Origin: Macrococcoides caseolyticum | GTDB taxonomy: Bacteria > Bacillota > Bacilli > Staphylococcales > Staphylococcaceae | Length of the DNA: 58,453 bases | Reading direction: 5' to 3' | NCBI RefSeq assembly: GCF_002902665.1 | Contig: NZ_PPRM01000001.1 | Span: 1 to 58,453, forward strand | Shown: positions 1 to 9,094 of the stretch, piece by piece | How the letters are laid out: every line of letters begins with the position of its first letter | Numbering within the stretch: position 1 is the first letter of the stretch | Translations under genes and position numbers: made by a program | Notes under the pieces: generated by a model | Database searches by the model: none | Seen by the model: only the letters and a program-made list of their open reading frames with translations | Told to the model about the DNA's origin: nothing

Positions 1-149
1 CAATATAAAACGGAAAGTGACAAAGTGAATTAGGAATTAAATTCAAAGCATATTAGTAACTTAAACGACCGTTAAACATATAAAAATTCTATATGTAGAA
101 ATATTAATTGAATTAGATACAATATAAACATTAAATGAGAACTAGAAAA

Positions 150-548
150 TTATAGCTTAATTTTACAATCGACGTATTTAAAACTTTTTTGATGATGATT
201 AACGAGTAAATGGGGATATTTATTTTTAATTAACTTATAGACAGCTTTATCGAATGATTCATCACGTTTACCTTCACTTGAATCGATTGTAATAAATTCA
301 AAAAGTTGAGTAGATCCTTTCTCTACAACAAGATGGTGTGCAAGTCCTTCAATATCTGAAATTAAGTCTTCATTTTTAAAAAATACCTTTTCAGGTATAT
401 CAGTAATCGTTAATATATATATCATATCTTCTTCCCAAATATAGACTTCAAGCGACGTGTTGTCATATTCAGGTTCTGGATATACTGATCCTGGGAACAT
501 ATACCAATGTTCAAGGTTTGGCAATCTTAAGTTTCTAGTTAATGTCAT
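150..548 (-). CDS. hypothetical protein, 132 aa
   Basis: I do not recognise this family. It is a soluble, acidic protein rich in Glu/Asp and aromatic residues, with no signal peptide, membrane segment or cysteine cluster. The start at 548 is preferred over an in-frame ATG at 590 because an AAAGGAG ribosome binding site lies just before it, so the 14 extra N-terminal residues are probably untranslated. It is divergent from the S66 peptidase gene at 675 and shares a ~125-bp AT-rich promoter region with it. The 149 bases to the window edge on its 3' side hold no recognisable gene. Real gene likely; function unknown. Confidence 0.6.
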   Translation of the reverse strand: MTLTRNLRLPNLEHWYMFPGSVYPEPEYDNTSLEVYIWEEDMIYILTITDIPEKVFFKNEDLISDIEGLAHHLVVEKGSTQLFEFITIDSSEGKRDESFDKAVYKLIKNKYPHLLVNHHQKSFKYVDCKIKL

Positions 549-674
549 TATAATACTCCTTTGATAGTAATTAGTGGTAATTATATACAAAATAATAGAA
601 AATACAAATAATTGTATTAATTAATAAAAATGATTGTTTAAAGAATAGTATTGAATATTTTGGAGGGATTATAA

Positions 675-1682
675 ATGATCAAATATCCAACGCTTAAAGA
701 TAATTTTACAATAGGTATTACTGCACCTTCTTCTGGTATCCCTGAGAATTGTCATCATTTTATGGACGAGATTAAAGAACATTTTAAAGATGTAAACTTG
801 ATTATCGGTGATACGGTAATGACGCAATATAAAGCAAAATCAAGTCATATGAATAAGCGAGCTAAAGAACTTAATGAGTTTTTACGAAGAGAAGATATTG
901 ATATTATAATTCCTCCATGGGGCGGAGAACTTGCCATTGAAGTAATAGATAAGATTGATTATGCTAATATTCAACCGAAATGGATAATGGGTTATTCAGA
1001 TACGAGCCTTATCCTTCTTGCAATTACTTTGAATACTGGTATAGCGACAGCGCATGGCACGAATATTGTGGACTTACGTGGAAAATATTCAGACAAAACA
1101 ACGAGTGCATGGGAACGTGTATTAAAACTTCAGAGGAATGAGGAAATAGTTCAATATTCATCTGATATGTTTCAGAACAGCTGGACGCATCATATTCCAA
1201 CAGATTACATATTTAATTTTACTGAGCAGACAAAGTGGAAGTCATTAAGTGGAAACAATGTAAAGATTGAAGGACGTTTACTTGGAGGGTGTATTGATGT
1301 CATCTCTCATATTGTAGGAACACCATATGGAGATGTGGATCGATTTAGAAATGAATACATAGGTGAAGAACCGGTATTATGGTATCTAGAAAACTGTGAG
1401 TCATCTTCAGTTACGTGTCGAAGAATGTTACTCCAGATGAAGTATGCGGGTTGGTTTGATAATGTAAGTGGTATTATCTTTGGGAGGACTCAAGTGGATG
1501 AAGCGGTGGATGGATATACAATGATTGATGTATATGAAGATATTGCCGATGAACTAGATATACCAATACTATATGACGTTGATTGTGGGCATCAACCTCC
1601 GCAAATTACTTTTATTAATGGTGCATACGGTATAGTTGAGTTTGATAATGGAAAAGGAAAGGTTACGCAGAAGTTTATCTAA
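675..1682 (+). CDS. S66 family LD-carboxypeptidase / MccF-like peptidase
   Basis: Serine peptidase of the S66 family, whose members cut the L,D bond of murein tetrapeptides (LdcA) or detoxify peptidyl-adenylates such as microcin C (MccF). The 335 aa match the family length. The nucleophile motif GYSDTS lies near residue 107, followed by TAHGTN. A later ENCESS segment fits the family Glu region, and GHQPPQ near the C-terminus supplies the His of the Ser-Glu-His triad. No signal peptide, so cytoplasmic. GGAGGG sits 7 bases before the ATG. It appears to be a single-gene unit. The sequence looks closer to the MccF/self-immunity branch than to LdcA, but the substrate cannot be decided here. Confidence 0.85.
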   Translation: MIKYPTLKDNFTIGITAPSSGIPENCHHFMDEIKEHFKDVNLIIGDTVMTQYKAKSSHMNKRAKELNEFLRREDIDIIIPPWGGELAIEVIDKIDYANIQPKWIMGYSDTSLILLAITLNTGIATAHGTNIVDLRGKYSDKTTSAWERVLKLQRNEEIVQYSSDMFQNSWTHHIPTDYIFNFTEQTKWKSLSGNNVKIEGRLLGGCIDVISHIVGTPYGDVDRFRNEYIGEEPVLWYLENCESSSVTCRRMLLQMKYAGWFDNVSGIIFGRTQVDEAVDGYTMIDVYEDIADELDIPILYDVDCGHQPPQITFINGAYGIVEFDNGKGKVTQKFI

Positions 1683-1701
1683 TTCAAGTCGAGATGACGT
1701 T

Positions 1702-1860
1702 ATGACTTTAGGTGTTACTTCTCTTGGTCCTGACAGTATCTATCGTATTGGCGGTTTATGAATTTAAGGATTGATAATAAAGCCTATTATTGATGTCGAG
1801 ATTAGTGCCATAGGCTTGAAGATAGAACTAATTATACAGTTGCGAAAGAAGTATTTGTGA
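1702..1860 (+). pseudogene. decayed fragment resembling GrpB/UPF0157 family
   Basis: In one frame this stretch reads ...SIYRIGGL, two stop codons, then GLIIKPIIDVEI. That resembles the conserved GrpB/UPF0157 core (HIGSTSxPGLxAKPIID) with stops in the middle. Upstream and downstream parts of the domain are missing. I read it as a degraded remnant between the peptidase and the GNAT gene. The match rests on about 20 residues, so it could be chance. Confidence 0.35.
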
Positions 1861-1946
1861 GATTAATTATTAATACTAGATAAAGTTTTGTCGGTAATGC
1901 GTTAAGATATCATTGCTTTTAATTAAATGAGAGAGGTGCGGTGTAT

Positions 1947-2432
1947 ATGAAGGTGGATATTGATGGTTTCAAGAATGAGGATGCCAAGGAGATAGTAGCA
2001 CTTATTCATCGTGCCATGTTTGAGACGAATATCACAGACTACTCAAAAGAGGATTTAATTGAAGATGCAAAAGCGATTACTGAGGTTTCTGTCACGGAGC
2101 GTGCATCATGGACACACTTTTATGTATTTAGAGCCGATGATAAAATTGTCGGTACTGGTGCAATCGGTCCATATTGGGGTAGCGAAATAGAAAGCAGTTT
2201 TTTTACGATTTTTGTGTTGCCTGAATATCAGGGACAGGGTATAGGACATCTTATTATACACACCCTAGAGAGCGATGAATACTACAAGCGTGCTCATCGT
2301 ATAGAAATTCCAGCTTCCATAACAGCTGTTTCTTTTTATGAGCGTTACGGTTATGTATGTAAATGTGATAATAAGCAACCCGACGATGAGGGGATTGTTA
2401 GAATGGAGAAATATAGAAGTGGTAATGTATAA
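1947..2432 (+). CDS. GNAT family N-acetyltransferase
   Basis: Acetyl-CoA-dependent N-acetyltransferase of the GNAT fold, substrate unknown. The cofactor-binding motif A is visible as FVLPEYQGQGIGHLII (Q-x-x-G-x-G), followed by the usual late segment AVSFYERYGY. About 161 aa, normal for a single-domain GNAT. The ATG at 1947 fits the AGAGGTG site better (8-base spacing) than an in-frame GTG at 1941, which would be only 2 bases away. It stands alone, preceded by the GrpB-like remnant and followed by about 230 bases in which I see no gene. Confidence 0.85.
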   Translation: MKVDIDGFKNEDAKEIVALIHRAMFETNITDYSKEDLIEDAKAITEVSVTERASWTHFYVFRADDKIVGTGAIGPYWGSEIESSFFTIFVLPEYQGQGIGHLIIHTLESDEYYKRAHRIEIPASITAVSFYERYGYVCKCDNKQPDDEGIVRMEKYRSGNV

Positions 2433-2662
2433 ATCTTGGGGTGGGTACTACTTTTTATAGTATTATAATGGCCTCTATATTTATTGCTCTAAAGAGTAGG
2501 GACTCAGATTGTTTTCTAATGATTTTAGTTATATAGGGGTTTTATAGATGGTTAGCTATCGGGTGTTAATAGAGCCGTGATAGTTATTATGAGACATATA
2601 AATGTTTTTAAACGTGAATAATTGGATATAGTAATAATAATAACTTAAAGGAGAGGTTCAGT

Positions 2663-3013
2663 ATGTTTAACTATATGAACAACTTGTATATTGCCAAGGA
2701 AATGTACAATGCAGGTAAAGGGAAACTACAAGGAAACGAGGATTTAGCTAAATTATTTGATGAGTTCGGTTATTCGGAAGAAATGATGAAAGTTGTCGGT
2801 GGTGTTGAGACAGCCGGTGCAGCGTTACTTGCGCTATCTATCTTCAGCAAGAAGTTTAATCAGGCGGGGGCATTGCTTATAGAAGGTGTAATGCTTGGTG
2901 CTATCTATTCCCATTTAAAGGCGGGACATGGTTATGATGCAACAAAGAATGCACGTAACATTCTAGCTTTAAATACAACTTCATTGCTTACAAGCTTTAA
3001 AAAAGATAAATAA
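2663..3013 (+). CDS. DoxX-like small membrane protein
   Basis: 116-aa protein with three or four moderately hydrophobic helices (ETAGAALLALSIF, AGALLIEGVMLGAIYSHL) in an arrangement typical of DoxX-like/DUF4870-type small membrane proteins. KVVGGVETAGAALLAL resembles the DoxX second helix. The physiological role of this family is poorly known. The start has a strong AAAGGAGAGG site. It is a single-gene unit closed by the hairpin at 3024-3055. Confidence 0.55.
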   Translation: MFNYMNNLYIAKEMYNAGKGKLQGNEDLAKLFDEFGYSEEMMKVVGGVETAGAALLALSIFSKKFNQAGALLIEGVMLGAIYSHLKAGHGYDATKNARNILALNTTSLLTSFKKDK

Positions 3014-3023
3014 GCTTGTATTG

Positions 3024-3055
3024 ACACTTCCTGAATCACTCAGGGAGTGTTTTTT
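3024..3055 (+). terminator. Rho-independent terminator after DoxX-like gene
   Basis: An 11-bp stem ACACTTCCTGA / TCAGGGAGTGT (one G-T wobble) with a 5-base loop is followed by a run of T. Confidence 0.85.
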
Positions 3056-3130
3056 CATGATTAATACGGTGCATTGAGGGAAGATACATAGTATGAAATG
3101 CTTTAAATTTGAAGTGAAGGAGTAAATGAT

Positions 3131-4342
3131 ATGACAGTAGAGAGATTATTTGAACCACTTGAATTAAACAATGGTGTGACAATAAAGAATAGATTGTATA
3201 AAGGAGCGATGAGTGAAGGGATGGCAGACGGTAACCATCGCCCAACGGAAGCCCTCGTTAATGCGTATCAGCACTGGGCTGATGGTGGTATCGGTATGGC
3301 GCTTACCGGCAATGTCATGGTCGATCGTCGTTATCTCGGTGAGCCGGGGAATGTAGTTGTAGAAGATGAGCGAGATCTAGATATACTTAAGCGCTGGGCT
3401 GAAGCGGGTAAACGTAATAACAGTCATATCTGGATGCAGATCAATCATCCCGGTAAGCAAAGTCCAAAATCGGTATCTCAACAGCCTATAGCTCCTAGCG
3501 CCATTCCAATTAATGGTGATGCTGGCAGTGGATTCAATCCCCCGCGTGAGATGACATTGAATGAGATTAAAGAGACGATAGAACGCTTTGTAACTACTGC
3601 AGTAATCGCTAAGAAAGCAGGATTTACAGGTGTTCAGATTCATGGTGCTCATGGGTATTTAGTGAGTCAGTTTTTATCTGCAAGGGATAATCGTCGCTTT
3701 GATGAATATGGAGGTACACTAGAAAATCGAATGAAGTTCTTGGTGGAAATCTATACAGGTATGCGCGAGGCGTTAGGTAAAGATTTTCCGATCAGCTTAA
3801 AGATCAATTCAACGGACTTCAGTGACAAAGGCTTCTCTCTCGAGGATTCTATCACTGTAATCAAGAAGATGGATGAACTTGGAATCGATCATATTGAAAT
3901 TTCAGGTGGAGATTATGAGAAACCGAAAATGATGGGTGACGGAGAAGTCTATTTCCTCGACTATGCAAAGAAAGTCAGTGAGAAAGTAGAGGTGCCGATT
4001 TCTGTGATTGGAGGATTCCGTAGACAGCAAAGCATGGTTGATGCTATCACAGAGACGAATGTATCAATGATTGGTATTGGGCGTCCACTTGTACTGAATC
4101 CTGAGCTTCCAAATCAGTTACGTGAAGGAACGTATAAGGATATTACTTTACCAAGACTGACGACCAAGGTTAAAGCCCTTGATAAAATAATCGGAGGCTT
4201 CGTTGGCTTAGCGTACTACGAACAACAGATCAGAAGATTAGGCAATAACCAGAAGCCTGTAGTGCATACGAATGCATGGAGTCCACTATTTGAGCTCGCT
4301 AAGACACATGGTGCGAAGGCGTTTTCGAAAAGAAGAAGGTAG
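3131..4342 (+). CDS. NADH-dependent flavin oxidoreductase, old yellow enzyme family
   Basis: FMN-containing TIM-barrel oxidoreductase of the NADH:flavin oxidoreductase/NADH oxidase (OYE) family; such enzymes reduce activated C=C bonds. Family landmarks are the N-terminal LFEPLELNNGVTIKNRL, the active-site block VQIHGAHGYLVSQFLS near residue 170 with the His/Tyr pattern, FDEYGGTLENR, and the phosphate-binding GIGRPLVLNPEL. The 403 aa fit the one-domain form without a C-terminal Fe-S/FAD domain. AAGGAG lies 8 bases before the ATG. The following SDR gene has its own ribosome binding site 80 bases on and may be cotranscribed. Confidence 0.88.
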   Translation: MTVERLFEPLELNNGVTIKNRLYKGAMSEGMADGNHRPTEALVNAYQHWADGGIGMALTGNVMVDRRYLGEPGNVVVEDERDLDILKRWAEAGKRNNSHIWMQINHPGKQSPKSVSQQPIAPSAIPINGDAGSGFNPPREMTLNEIKETIERFVTTAVIAKKAGFTGVQIHGAHGYLVSQFLSARDNRRFDEYGGTLENRMKFLVEIYTGMREALGKDFPISLKINSTDFSDKGFSLEDSITVIKKMDELGIDHIEISGGDYEKPKMMGDGEVYFLDYAKKVSEKVEVPISVIGGFRRQQSMVDAITETNVSMIGIGRPLVLNPELPNQLREGTYKDITLPRLTTKVKALDKIIGGFVGLAYYEQQIRRLGNNQKPVVHTNAWSPLFELAKTHGAKAFSKRRR

Positions 4343-4425
4343 ATGAAGAAGATTAAATTCACTATACCGGTTATAGAGGGATCAGATAGGGTATGGACTA
4401 ATACTATAGAATAGGGGGACTTTTG

Positions 4426-5859
4426 ATGAAGGTACTATTAACAGGCGCTTCAGGTTATATCGGCGGAAATTTATTGGAACAATTGAAAGATGACTATGAA
4501 ATTGTAGCTGCTTCAAGAAGTACAGATAATAAAGAAGATGAAAAGAACGTAACATGGAAGAAAGTGGATCTTTATGCACTAGAGGATATTGAAGCAGCTA
4601 TGGAAGGCGTGCATACGGCTATTTATCTCGTACACTCTATGATACCCTCTGCCAAGCTAACACAAGGTTCATTTATGGATATGGATGCAATATTAGCAGA
4701 TAACTTTGGCCGTGCGGCGAAGAACAAAGGCGTAAAACATATCATCTTTATGAGTGGAATTATGCCAGATGAAGAGGATGAGGACTTATCAAATCACTTA
4801 CATAGTCGTAAAGAATGTGAGAAGATTCTGGGCTCTTACGGTGTTCCTGTATCGACATTACGTGCAGGGCTCATCATTGGACCAAAGGGTTCTTCATTCC
4901 CAATCCTGAAGAAATTAACAAAACGATTGCCTGCGCTCGTGCTTCCGAAGTGGGCATATAGTAAAACAGCACCTGTCGCCTTAAAAGATGTAGTTAAAGG
5001 ATTAGCAACATTAGTTAAGCGCGAACCGAAACAAAATGAACAGATTGATATCTATCATGAAGTAACGGATTATAAAGGAATGTTTGAAGCTACTGCATCA
5101 GTAATGAAGAAGAAATTACCTATGCTTGATGTACCGTTCATTCCAGTATGGATTACAAAGTTACCTGTCGCATTAATCACTGGTGAACCTAAGGAACTTG
5201 TTTATCCATTAATTGATAGTCTCGTGCATGATATGACACCTTCTAAGAAGAATTATGTAGAAGGCATATCCAATGCACCGACACCGTTAAAAGAAAGTAT
5301 TGAGACTGCTTTAAAAGATAGTGATGATGAGAAGAAAGATAAGAAAAAAGCACCTTCTATTGCGAAACAGCTCCAAAAGAATGACGTTAAGTCTGTTCAA
5401 CGTATTACGATCCCTTCAAGCTGGACGATTGAGCAAACGGCAAACTATTATGTTAACTGGTTATCACGTATCGGTTACTCATTTATCAATACTTCGATTG
5501 AAGATGAAGTACTGAATATTTCATTACCAATTTTCAAAGACCCTATCCTTATCCTGGAAAAATCACAAAAGAAATCATCAGAAGATAGGGTGTTGTTCTA
5601 TATAAAAGGCGGTAAGTTTGCTAAGGTAAACGAAAGCAGCAGAGCACGACTTGAATTCAGACGTATCCTTGATACGAATGAGTGTATAATTGCAATCCAC
5701 GAATATGAACCATCGCTACCTTGGTTTGTATACACAATTACTCAAGCACGTGTGCATTTGTTAGTGATGAAACTCTTTGGGCTTGAGACTAAGATTTTAG
5801 CGAAAACCTTGGATTCTAAGTATCTCGAAGATAAAACAATGACATTACAAGATAGCTAA
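4426..5859 (+). CDS. NAD(P)-dependent SDR/NmrA-like protein with C-terminal SRPBCC-like domain
   Basis: The N-terminal half is an atypical short-chain dehydrogenase Rossmann domain. The dinucleotide motif TGASGYIGG lies at residues 7-15, with RAGLIIGP further on, as in NAD(P)H-binding YbjT/NmrA-like proteins. After a Lys-rich linker near residue 300 (DDEKKDKKKA) comes a ~150-residue C-terminal part of the DUF2867/SRPBCC type (RITIPSSWTIEQTANYY). The fused layout is known in Gram-positive bacteria, but its substrate is not known to me. The ATG at 4426 follows AGGGGGAC; an in-frame TTG at 4423 is less likely. A terminator follows. Confidence 0.75.
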   Translation: MKVLLTGASGYIGGNLLEQLKDDYEIVAASRSTDNKEDEKNVTWKKVDLYALEDIEAAMEGVHTAIYLVHSMIPSAKLTQGSFMDMDAILADNFGRAAKNKGVKHIIFMSGIMPDEEDEDLSNHLHSRKECEKILGSYGVPVSTLRAGLIIGPKGSSFPILKKLTKRLPALVLPKWAYSKTAPVALKDVVKGLATLVKREPKQNEQIDIYHEVTDYKGMFEATASVMKKKLPMLDVPFIPVWITKLPVALITGEPKELVYPLIDSLVHDMTPSKKNYVEGISNAPTPLKESIETALKDSDDEKKDKKKAPSIAKQLQKNDVKSVQRITIPSSWTIEQTANYYVNWLSRIGYSFINTSIEDEVLNISLPIFKDPILILEKSQKKSSEDRVLFYIKGGKFAKVNESSRARLEFRRILDTNECIIAIHEYEPSLPWFVYTITQARVHLLVMKLFGLETKILAKTLDSKYLEDKTMTLQDS

Positions 5860-5864
5860 GATTT

Positions 5865-5892
5865 ACACTCACCTTAAAGGTGAGTGTTTTTT
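5865..5892 (+). terminator. Rho-independent terminator
   Basis: Perfect stem ACACTCACCTT / AAGGTGAGTGT followed directly by seven T, just after the SDR stop codon. Confidence 0.9.
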
Positions 5893-5963
5893 TATTCTTT
5901 TTTATTCATATCGTTAATTTAATAGGGTATATAATAACTAATAAACTTACTAGGAGGGAAACA

Positions 5964-7142
5964 ATGAAGAAATATCAAGTAGTGATTCTCGGAGCAGGTG
6001 CAGGTGGGTTATCAAGTGCAAGCAGATTATTGAAGTCTGGTATAAAGGATATCGCTATCATCGATCATGCAGATCAACATGCTTATCAGCCAGCTTGGCC
6101 TCTCGTTGGTTCAGGTGAAGAGAAGAAGACACGTACAGTAAAAAGCATGTCACGGGTAATCCCTAAAGCAATTGACCACATCCAGCAACGTGTTACTCGT
6201 ATTCAGCCTGTAGAGCGTAAAGTGTATTTAGATAATGATGATTTTATTATGTACGAATATCTCGTCGTCGCACTTGGCATACAATTAGACTTTCAGGAGA
6301 TAGAGGGACTTGAAGCGACGCTAGGCAGAAATGGTGTTACGACAAACTACCTCTATGATTATACAGATTATACCTATGAATTATTAAAGCAGACCAAGAC
6401 GGGTAATGTGATAATAACGAAACCGAAATCAGTAATTAAAGGCGGAGTTGCTCCTGAAAATACATTGTTTACCTTTGATGAATTTATTCGTGATCAGAAA
6501 GATAATAAGGCACATCTTATTTTTAAATCAGGGAAAGACACATTATTTCCTGTGGAAAAATATAGACGATATATGGAGGAACATTTAAATAATAAGCATA
6601 TTGAATATCAACTCAATCAAGAATTGATTAAGGTAGACGGTGACAAGAAAGAAGCGACATTTAAAGAATGGGCTACAGGAGAAACATATACATTACCTTT
6701 CTCTATGATTGTTGTAACACCACCTATGAGTGCCCCAGATGTTGTGAAAAATTCGACCTTAAGCGATGAACAAGGGTGGCTGGATGTTAATCCATTTACG
6801 CTACAACATGTTCGTCATCAAAATGTATTTGGTATCGGAGACTGTACGAATTTACCAACCATAAAGATGGGAGCGGCAGTAAGAAAACAGATGCCCGTAC
6901 TTGTCAGTAATCTACTTTCACAGATAAAAGGCAAGCAGTTAAAAGCGCATTATGATGGTTCCACAGCTTGTCCAATAGCAACAGAATATGGTCAGGCTTT
7001 TATAGCGGAATTTGGATATGATATGAAACCGAAGGAGTCTATGCCGATAGATCAAGGGAAGACGAATCCGTTATTATATCAAGTGAAGAAACGTGGGATA
7101 CCATTGATGTACTGGAATGCCTTGTTGAAAGGCAAAGCATAG
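5964..7142 (+). CDS. SQR-like FAD-dependent oxidoreductase lacking one redox Cys
   Basis: Flavoprotein of the sulfide:quinone oxidoreductase type. The FAD-binding motif GAGAGG is at residues 10-15, the dihydrolipoamide-dehydrogenase-like VVALGIQ near 101, and a second FAD motif FGIGDCTNLP at 289-298. In true type II SQRs two cysteines form the redox disulfide. The distal one is present (STACPI, Cys336), but the proximal IKC motif reads VIKGGVAPE, with Gly160-Gly161 instead. The enzyme may therefore not oxidise sulfide in the usual way, or may act as an NADH:quinone reductase-like enzyme. Start 5964 is set by TAGGAGGG; an upstream in-frame start at 5880 lies inside the preceding terminator. 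Confidence 0.8.
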   Translation: MKKYQVVILGAGAGGLSSASRLLKSGIKDIAIIDHADQHAYQPAWPLVGSGEEKKTRTVKSMSRVIPKAIDHIQQRVTRIQPVERKVYLDNDDFIMYEYLVVALGIQLDFQEIEGLEATLGRNGVTTNYLYDYTDYTYELLKQTKTGNVIITKPKSVIKGGVAPENTLFTFDEFIRDQKDNKAHLIFKSGKDTLFPVEKYRRYMEEHLNNKHIEYQLNQELIKVDGDKKEATFKEWATGETYTLPFSMIVVTPPMSAPDVVKNSTLSDEQGWLDVNPFTLQHVRHQNVFGIGDCTNLPTIKMGAAVRKQMPVLVSNLLSQIKGKQLKAHYDGSTACPIATEYGQAFIAEFGYDMKPKESMPIDQGKTNPLLYQVKKRGIPLMYWNALLKGKA

Positions 7143-7165
7143 TATTGAACCGAAAGATGACATTG

Positions 7166-7197
7166 AGAACCGATTCTGCGAGACAGAGTTGGTTTTT
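7166..7197 (+). terminator. Rho-independent terminator after SQR-like gene
   Basis: Stem AACCGATTCTG / CAGAGTTGGTT (two G-T wobbles) with a 5-base loop, followed by T5. Confidence 0.75.
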
Positions 7198-7280
7198 AAA
7201 TTTGTATATAATTGTAAATTGATATTTATTGTTGTCAGAAAATTAAGTATAATATTTATAAGAAGTGGCGAGAAGAGGAG

Positions 7281-7334
7281 ACGAGACTATTAGAAATTAT
7301 TAAAACGGATGAACCAGAGTTTTAATAATCTCGT
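7281..7334 (+). other. long inverted repeat in leader of MutS-like gene
   Basis: The arms ATTATTAAAAC (7296-7306) and GTTTTAATAAT (7319-7329) are perfectly complementary. An outer ACGAG/CTCGT pair (7281-7285 with 7330-7334) flanks an internal bulge. No T-run follows, so it is not a simple terminator. It could be a leader RNA structure or an operator. Confidence 0.45.
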
Positions 7335-7378
7335 GCATATGTTTTAGATGTGATTTAGAAAATTAACGGAGGTTCAGC

Positions 7379-9004
7379 ATGCAGAGTTTCTGGGTTTATG
7401 TATTAATAACAATCGTGTTAATTGGTATAGGTATTGGTTATAGTGTCTATGACAGTATTCAACTGAAGCGTAAAATAAAAACATTGTTTAACAAGCAGGC
7501 GACACTTTTCAAACAAAAAGGCAATCATATTATGTTTGATCATTATTATAAGCATATTAGTAAAGCTGAGGCGCGATGTATTGATGATATTACATGGAAT
7601 GATCTAAGTATGGATCAGTTATTTCATCGTATAAACTATCACTTTACATCTGTTGGTGAGGAATATACATATACGTTACTGCGTAATTTCCCGGGACATC
7701 ATGTTGATGAAACAATGTTGAATAAGATTACTAAGGATGTAAGATATCGTGAGAAATTGTCATTTATATTAGCGAAGCTTGGTAGAAATGCGAATAATGA
7801 TGCAAGCCGGTTTACAGTGCATTATCAGAAAAAAGAGCACTACAACAAGCTGATGATACTCGTAAGTTTCTTACCTATACTGAGTTTAGCTATGTTCTAC
7901 TTCGGTGTTTCTATTGGTATATTCAGTGTAATCCTTGCAATGGGTGTCGTTATGGGGCTATCAGTAAAGTTTCAGTCGCAAAGTGATCTCGTTTATAACG
8001 ATTTATTCTATGCAATTAAGATTATTGATACGGCAAACGAAATAATGAAGTTGAACGGCCGTAAATCAAATGATAGTAAGATGAAGTCCGTTAAGTGGAT
8101 GAGCTATTTTATGTTAAATGATAATAAGAATGAAGGGAACATTGCGCTTACAATGATTAATGCGATTAAGCAGATGTTTTTAATTGATTATCATTTGTAT
8201 CATCGCGCGCTTGCGATACTTCATAAGCATCAAGAAGATTTCGCTTCATATTTCAAAGTAGTAGGACAAGCAGATGCAAGTTATAGTACTGCTTTATGGC
8301 GAACAACATTACCATATTTCGCTATTCCTGAAGCGGCTGAAGAAAAAGTGCTTGAAGCGGAGGAAGTGTATCACCCGTTACTTGATCGTGCTGTAGCGAA
8401 TGATTTTAAGTATAAGCATTCTGTACTGTTAACAGGATCTAATGCCTCGGGGAAATCTACGTTTATGAAAACGATGGCGATAAATTTAGTAATGGCTCAA
8501 GGTCTGAATACATCGACAAGTGAAAGATTTGTGTATCAACCAGGTATAGTAGCCACTTCTATGAATTTAGAAGATAGTTTAGCGAGAGGTGATAGTTACT
8601 TTATCGCAGAAATTAAATCTGTGAAGCGCCTCTTAGAAGTGCTTAAATTGACATTACCGACGTATATATTCATTGATGAAATATTGCGCGGAACGAATAC
8701 GAAAGAACGCATTGCTTCAGCAACTGCAATACTAGATTATTTGAATTTACATCAAAACAGTTTGCTATTTGCAGCAACACATGATATTGAATTAACTGAA
8801 ATATTGACACACTTTGATTTTTATTACTTTAAAGAAACACTGACTGAAGATAATGATATAACATTTGATTACACGATTAGAAAAGGTGTTACAACGACTT
8901 CGAATGCAATAGAGCTCATGCGTATTCACAATTATCCGGAAAGTATATATGATCACGCAAAAACGCAGCTCAAGCAATTAGAACAACTGAATGTAGGGAC
9001 TTAA
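7379..9004 (+). CDS. membrane-anchored MutS family ATPase
   Basis: 541-aa protein with the C-terminal MutS ATPase domain: Walker A GSNASGKST at 353-361, a following ARGDSYFIAEI block near 402-412, Walker B IFIDEILRGTN near 430-440, and the H-loop AATHD. The mismatch-recognition and connector domains of MutS1 are absent. Instead there are hydrophobic segments at about residues 4-24 and 158-195, which place it in the membrane. Membrane-anchored MutS-like proteins of this type are common in staphylococci, bacilli and clostridia, but their role is unclear; a role in mismatch repair is not implied. CGGAGG precedes the ATG, and a strong terminator follows. Confidence 0.85.
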   Translation: MQSFWVYVLITIVLIGIGIGYSVYDSIQLKRKIKTLFNKQATLFKQKGNHIMFDHYYKHISKAEARCIDDITWNDLSMDQLFHRINYHFTSVGEEYTYTLLRNFPGHHVDETMLNKITKDVRYREKLSFILAKLGRNANNDASRFTVHYQKKEHYNKLMILVSFLPILSLAMFYFGVSIGIFSVILAMGVVMGLSVKFQSQSDLVYNDLFYAIKIIDTANEIMKLNGRKSNDSKMKSVKWMSYFMLNDNKNEGNIALTMINAIKQMFLIDYHLYHRALAILHKHQEDFASYFKVVGQADASYSTALWRTTLPYFAIPEAAEEKVLEAEEVYHPLLDRAVANDFKYKHSVLLTGSNASGKSTFMKTMAINLVMAQGLNTSTSERFVYQPGIVATSMNLEDSLARGDSYFIAEIKSVKRLLEVLKLTLPTYIFIDEILRGTNTKERIASATAILDYLNLHQNSLLFAATHDIELTEILTHFDFYYFKETLTEDNDITFDYTIRKGVTTTSNAIELMRIHNYPESIYDHAKTQLKQLEQLNVGT

Positions 9005-9028
9005 GCACCGCCTACGCGGTGCTTTTTA
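9004..9028 (+). terminator. Rho-independent terminator
   Basis: GC-rich stem AGCACCGC / GCGGTGCT with a 4-base loop, then T5, three bases after the MutS-like stop. Confidence 0.9.
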
Positions 9029-9094
9029 TTATATATGTTAAAAATACTTTACATAATGTTAAGTATAATGTACATTAGTGGTGAGGTGAACAAC

